Shown here: positions 23,746 to 26,275 of the stretch, in pieces
Layout: each line of letters begins with the position of its first letter
How positions within the stretch are numbered: position 1 is the stretch's first letter
NCBI GenBank assembly: GCA_964579845.1
Contig: CAZOHC010000014.1
Location: forward strand, 1 to 26,275
Length of the DNA: 26,275 bases
Origin: CAZOHC01 sp964579845
GTDB lineage: Bacteria > Patescibacteriota > Microgenomatia > Levybacterales > UBA12049
Direction of reading: 5' to 3'
Notes under the pieces: generated by a model
What the model was told of the DNA's origin: nothing
The model's database searches: none
The model's input: the letters and a program-made list of their open reading frames with translations, nothing else
Position numbers and translations under genes: made by a program

Positions 23746-23783
23746 TGTCATCCTGAATGCAGTGAAGGATCTCATGAGACACA
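23746..23783. repeat. Half copy of the TGTCATCCTGA repeat
   Basis: TGTCATCCTGAATGC (23746-23760), then AGTGAAGGATCTCATGAGACACA. The start matches the inverted terminus of 15913-15985 exactly over 11 bases. The right arm is missing, so this is a truncated copy. Confidence 0.55.
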
Positions 23784-23795
23784 TATGGGGCTAAC

Positions 23796-24545
23796 TTATT
23801 TTTGAGCATGAATGATGATAGAGTAGCTCGATTCTGCCGTGTTCAGTGAAGGACTGGCTACCAGCCTTGATAGAACCGGAAGCAGAGGCGGAAAGAGGTT
23901 TATAAGAGCATCTAAAAATGATACAAGAAGTTTTGATCGGTGATAAAGCGCATTCGCTTTCGGTTGGCCGTACAGAACCGGAGCGTGAAAACCGACCTCT
24001 TTCAGTAGCGCTATTATCCTTTCTTCAGAAAATAGCTGTTTATGAAACTTGTTTCTCGGTTTTCCTTTTTTCTTCGGTTCGTATTTCTCATTCGGGACAG
24101 AGAGCATGAGGTGACCGTTCTCAGGGAGGAGGGAATACAGCTCTTGGAGCAGGTGTTCAGGATTTTCGAGATGTTCCAGTATCTCAAAAGCTAAAATGGC
24201 AGTCGGAGGTGGAAGTTTTTTCTCACTGACCATGTCGACTAAACTATCCGTTTCAAAATTATGTCGGAAAAAGGATGCACTTTCGTACTTCGGGGCTTGG
24301 GAAAGTAATGCCGATGAGGCGTCAAACCCTACATAGGTGTCGATATGTTTCCATCCTGATTTGCTCAGAACTCGTGCTCCGTACCCATTCCCGCAACCGA
24401 TGTCATAGACAGTACTGCCCGGTGGAACTTGCTCATTCAGATATTCATAAGCGAACACATACCGCATGTAGTGTTCGGCTCTGATAACGAAACTACCGGT
24501 AGCGTACGGATCTACAAATTCATTAAAAAAAGTATTCTTTGACAT
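23796..24545 (-). CDS. Class I SAM-dependent methyltransferase
   Basis: 249 residues. Motif I is VYDIGCGNGYGARVL (about 47-61), an acidic strand end follows (VGFDAS, about 73-78), and motif post II is AILAFEILEHLENPEHLL, with NGHLMLSVPNE after it. This is the Methyltransf_11/23 fold; small molecules, lipids or sugars are more likely substrates than DNA, which is inference from the family. The C-terminal hydrophobic part (LLVSFLDALINLFPPLLPVLS) could be amphipathic. A TATAAT box ends 6 nt before the ATG, so transcription should begin on the ATG itself (leaderless). The terminator of the upstream Clp-N gene lies just beyond that box. Confidence 0.9.
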   Translation of the reverse strand: MSKNTFFNEFVDPYATGSFVIRAEHYMRYVFAYEYLNEQVPPGSTVYDIGCGNGYGARVLSKSGWKHIDTYVGFDASSALLSQAPKYESASFFRHNFETDSLVDMVSEKKLPPPTAILAFEILEHLENPEHLLQELYSLLPENGHLMLSVPNEKYEPKKKGKPRNKFHKQLFSEERIIALLKEVGFHAPVLYGQPKANALYHRSKLLVSFLDALINLFPPLLPVLSRLVASPSLNTAESSYSIIIHAQK

Positions 24546-24551
24546 TCGGTT

Positions 24552-24557
24552 ATTATA
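24552..24557 (-). promoter_or_regulatory. -10 box for the methyltransferase, predicted leaderless
   Basis: Minus strand TATAAT (24557-24552), 6 nt before the ATG at 24545; the predicted first transcribed base is the A of the ATG. No good -35 is visible because the terminator hairpin occupies that position. Confidence 0.6.
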
Positions 24558-24563
24558 GCGAAT

Positions 24564-24594
24564 AAAAAGAGGGGGGTGCCGACTGGTACCCCCC
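24564..24594 (-). terminator. Rho-independent terminator of the Clp N-domain gene
   Basis: Minus strand stem GGGGGGTACC-AGTC-GGCACCCCCC (24594-24571, 10 pairs, one G-T) followed by TCTTTTT (24570-24564). The core matches the terminator at 25799-25822. Confidence 0.9.
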
Positions 24595-24604
24595 TGTTGC
24601 GTTA

Positions 24605-25078
24605 TCAGCTTTCAGCCGAGTCATATGCCCGATACGGACTCTTAAGAGCTTCCGTCACGTGATGACGGAGGTCTTCAAGATTTACTCCGAGATAGGAAAG
24701 GACACCGGCTGCGATACCGTCTCCCTCTTCGATAATCCCGAGGAGCAGATGTTCTGTGCCTACGTACCGATGTCGTACTTTTAATGCCTCAATTTCGGCG
24801 AGCTCGATGACCTTCCTCGTCCGGGGTGTCAAACCGATCTCACCAAAAACGATCTTGTCACCGCGGCCGACGATATGAATCACTGTCGTGTGAAGTGACT
24901 CTAGGTTCAGGCCATGCAAAGTAAGCACACGCGCGGCGACTCCATCATTTTCTCTGAGCAGCCCGAGGAGCAGGTGCTCTGTCCCGATGTACATATGATT
25001 TAGCGCTTTTGCCTCCCGTTCTGCGAGTTCTAGCACTTTTCGTGCACGCTCAGTGAACCTGACGGACTCATAAAGCAT
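24605..25078 (-). CDS. Standalone Clp N-terminal (Clp_N) domain protein
   Basis: 157 residues from the ATG at 25078. That start is chosen because AGGAG (minus, 25089-25085) lies 6 nt before it; the in-frame ATG at 25117 would add 13 residues lacking family similarity. The protein has the double Clp_N repeat of ClpC/ClpA: FTERARKVLELAEREAKAL with IGTEHLLLGLLRENDG (about 5-75) and LTPRTRKVIELAEIEALKVR with VGTEHLLLGIIEEGDG (about 82-145). The AAA+ domains are absent, so it cannot unfold proteins itself. Proteins of this kind are known as ClpC-N or ClpS-like adaptors; a role in delivering substrates to ClpC is inferred. Confidence 0.92.
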   Translation of the reverse strand: MLYESVRFTERARKVLELAEREAKALNHMYIGTEHLLLGLLRENDGVAARVLTLHGLNLESLHTTVIHIVGRGDKIVFGEIGLTPRTRKVIELAEIEALKVRHRYVGTEHLLLGIIEEGDGIAAGVLSYLGVNLEDLRHHVTEALKSPYRAYDSAES

Positions 25079-25140
25079 AACTGACTCCTGTGCGAAACCT
25101 GATATGTTGATACTCACGATTGAGTAAAGACAGCCCGGAA

Positions 25141-25149
25141 ATTATACCA
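25141..25149 (-). promoter_or_regulatory. Extended -10 promoter of the Clp N-domain gene
   Basis: Minus strand TGgTATAAT (25149-25141), a perfect extended -10. The predicted leader is about 55 nt and carries the AGGAG used at 25078. Confidence 0.6.
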
Positions 25150-25290
25150 AAATCTGCAGGATATTGCACCTATAGTATGTGCGAGCAGTTTGGAGAGGGA
25201 ATGCATAACCTCATCTGCATGAAATGCAACTCATCCATTCATGATCATTCATTGATTACAATGACAAGGAATTAAAAGAAGCCGAGCATC

Positions 25291-25330
25291 TTGCGAGCAG
25301 TATAACTATAAGATATAATTACTCTGCTCG
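25291..25330 (+). promoter_or_regulatory. Promoter with a flanking inverted repeat for the 136-aa gene
   Basis: TTGCGA (25291-25296), 17 nt, TATAAT (25314-25319). CGAGCAG (25294-25300) and its exact inverse CTGCTCG (25324-25330) flank the -10, a candidate operator. GCGAGCAG also occurs at 25181-25188. Confidence 0.65.
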
Positions 25331-25362
25331 TTAATAGCAGACTTCAGCAAAAGGAGTTTCAC

Positions 25363-25773
25363 GTGGCATCAGCTGAAAAGCAGACAGAACGGACTGTCTA
25401 CCTGACTCGCGCTGAGTTTAAAAAAAAGCTAAGGTCACACAGTAAGGCCAGAGAGAAGAACATACGTCGTGTTCTTCGTGATTTCGCAAGATGCGAAGTC
25501 TTACCCGGCTGGTGGCCAGATCGGCTCGTCCCGATCCGAACCAAAACTACCATCGGTTTAAACGTTTTCGGATCGTTCTACGGATCAGTCGAGTGGCGGA
25601 TGCTCGGTTATTCGGTACACTGGAGGTGTCACGCAGGTGACTTCACCAGCAAAGATTTAGAAGTCAGGGGGGTGATCTGGTGGGGGATTACAGATTATTC
25701 TTACCCTTTTGACCACATACAAAAGCTCGAATCTGCTTTGAAGAACATCGAGAGAAGTTCTGGCGAGCCTTAA
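25363..25773 (+). CDS. Hypothetical small Trp/Arg-rich protein
   Basis: 136 residues with a GTG start at 25363, supported by AAAGGAG (25350-25356 region) 6 nt before it. No family is recognised. The N-terminal third is basic and helical (EFKKKLRSHSKAREKNIRRVLRDF), the rest beta-rich with many aromatic residues (PGWWPDRLV, GSFYGSVEWRML, VIWWGITDYSYPF) and two Cys. No signal peptide or membrane helix. It has its own promoter with a candidate operator and a strong terminator, so it forms a monocistronic unit divergent from the Clp N-domain gene. Confidence 0.82.
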   Translation: MASAEKQTERTVYLTRAEFKKKLRSHSKAREKNIRRVLRDFARCEVLPGWWPDRLVPIRTKTTIGLNVFGSFYGSVEWRMLGYSVHWRCHAGDFTSKDLEVRGVIWWGITDYSYPFDHIQKLESALKNIERSSGEP

Positions 25774-25798
25774 CCGTTCACAATTAACGAGTAACCCT

Positions 25799-25827
25799 GG
25801 GAGGTGCCGACAGGTACCTCCCTTTTT
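25799..25827 (+). terminator. Rho-independent terminator of the 136-aa gene
   Basis: GGGAGGTGCC-GACA-GGTACCTCCC (25799-25822, one G-T pair) followed by five T. The core GGTGCCGACxGGTACC is shared with 24571-24594. Confidence 0.92.
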
Positions 25828-25837
25828 GATATATTCA

Positions 25838-25969
25838 TTATTCCTCTTCACCAAGCCTCAAATGCTCGATAAAGAATCTCGCGTCATCTGTAAGTTCGAG
25901 TTGTAACGCATTATGCACCGGTTCAAAGGTTATTATAATAATATCTCTATCAGTATTATCCTCCTTCAT
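25838..25969 (-). CDS. Small ORF of 43 residues, unknown
   Basis: Minus strand ATG at 25967-25969 to TAA at 25838-25840. The product reads MKEDNTDRDIIIITFEP, then VHNALQLELTDDARFFIEHL and a GEEE end: a beta strand, then an amphipathic helix, acidic overall. It is too short for most gene finders. No Shine-Dalgarno site is present. TAATAC (minus, 25977-25972) lies 2 nt before the ATG and overlaps the tRNA-His promoter block, so the start is uncertain. It is convergent with the 136-aa gene. Its balanced composition supports a real gene. Confidence 0.45.
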   Translation of the reverse strand: MKEDNTDRDIIIITFEPVHNALQLELTDDARFFIEHLRLGEEE

Positions 25970-25975
25970 GGAGTA

Positions 25976-25997
25976 TTAGCCTCAATTATGATATACT
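25976..25997 (+). promoter_or_regulatory. tRNA-His promoter with a duplicated 15-nt block
   Basis: TTAGCCTCAATTATG (25976-25990) leads into TGaTATACT (25989-25997), an extended -10. The same 15-nt block and extended -10 stand at 12327-12348. The predicted transcript starts near 26004, about 40 nt before the tRNA. Confidence 0.6.
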
Positions 25998-26044
25998 TTA
26001 TCGGATTCTGGCATTCTCAATAGGAGTGCCCGGATGATACACAT

Positions 26045-26117
26045 GGTGGGTGTAGCTCAGTGGTAGAGCATCCGGTTGTGGTCCGGACGGTCGCGGGTTC
26101 AAATCCCGTCACTCACC
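26045..26117 (+). tRNA. tRNA-His (anticodon GTG)
   Basis: Acceptor GTGGGTG/CACTCAC plus the extra G-1 (26045) opposite C73 (26117), the identity pair of tRNA-His. Anticodon stem TCCGG/CCGGA with loop TTGTGGT gives GTG. T arm GCGGG-TTCAAAT-CCCGT. Encoded CCA is absent. The 158 nt that follow to the window end show no gene. Confidence 0.95.
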
Positions 26118-26275
26118 CAGGTTTTCTTCGCAGGTTGTCTATAAGCTTCGAATTAATTGAGTCAGGTGATTCCGGACAATACCTCAGCAATACCTCGATT
26201 TTCACTATAGATGTGTCACACTCTAGACCTTATGTTTGAAAGAGAATACAGGCAGGAAATGATACGGGATTGATC

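Noticed and set aside
25079..25117. Upstream ATG of the Clp N-domain gene
   Set aside because: The 13 added residues lack family similarity and contain the AGGAG that serves the ATG at 25078.
1..26275. CRISPR array, prophage, insertion sequence with transposase, or integron
   Set aside because: No regularly spaced direct repeats, no transposase, integrase or phage structural genes are seen on either strand.
26118..26275. Coding start at the right edge (ATG near 26232)
   Set aside because: The frame closes after 13 codons with TGA, and no ribosome site is present.

Overview
The window reads as chromosomal DNA of a small-genome bacterium, most likely a Candidate Phyla Radiation (Patescibacteria), Parcubacteria-like lineage. 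This is inferred from the gene mix: a DUF2130 protein, a YbhN flippase fused to DUF2079, an isolated Clp N-domain protein, a membrane-tethered GH18 with chitin-binding modules, and many short proteins I cannot name. It is also inferred from AT-rich word-like intergenic DNA and tRNA genes without encoded CCA. TGA behaves as a stop. No 16S rRNA or ribosomal protein is present to fix the taxon.

Layout. 1-2144: two near-consensus promoters drive a leftward gene cut by the window edge and a rightward DUF2130 coiled-coil gene; RNase HII (rnhB) follows. 2372-6292: a 718-residue low-complexity protein of unknown role, an S49 signal peptide peptidase (SppA type) and a small unknown partner, converging on a CNNM/CorC transporter-type membrane protein (6294-7607, minus). 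7869-11821: a two-gene, ATGA-overlapping operon of a processive family 2 glycosyltransferase and a membrane-anchored GH18 hydrolase with two CBM5/12 chitin-binding modules. 11822-12830: a folded RNA-like segment, tRNA-Lys(CTT) and tRNA-Arg(TCG) on minus, and a 100-aa unknown gene with a structured leader and strong terminator. 12842-17977: D-Ala-D-Ala ligase, then a MacA/MacB-type exporter (adaptor, ATPase, permease) and a secreted or anchored Ig-like small protein. 18110-22113: YbhN-DUF2079 fusion, ATP-cone/Mrr-like nuclease fusion, and two small membrane proteins with strong Shine-Dalgarno sites separated by a foldable spacer. 22137-26117: DNA polymerase IV carrying an in-frame palindromic-repeat insertion, a SAM methyltransferase, a Clp N-domain protein, an unknown 136-aa gene, a 43-aa minus-strand ORF and tRNA-His.

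How it fits together. Much of the window serves the cell envelope: polysaccharide synthesis and trimming (GT2/GH18), peptidoglycan precursor synthesis (Ddl), export (MacAB type), lipid-linked flipping or glycosyl transfer (YbhN-DUF2079), membrane proteolysis (SppA) and small stress-type membrane proteins. Expression appears to follow two modes. About nine genes have a sigma70-like -10 box only 6-15 nt before the start codon, implying leaderless or near-leaderless mRNA. A second set has classical AAGGAG sites at normal spacing.

Non-coding structure is unusually rich. There are at least four copies of a TGTCATCCTGA-type palindromic repeat, one of them inside dinB. There are several families of word-repeat AT-rich DNA, two near-identical terminator hairpins, a duplicated 15-nt promoter block, and three unassigned foldable RNA segments. 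I found no CRISPR array, transposase, phage gene or plasmid origin.
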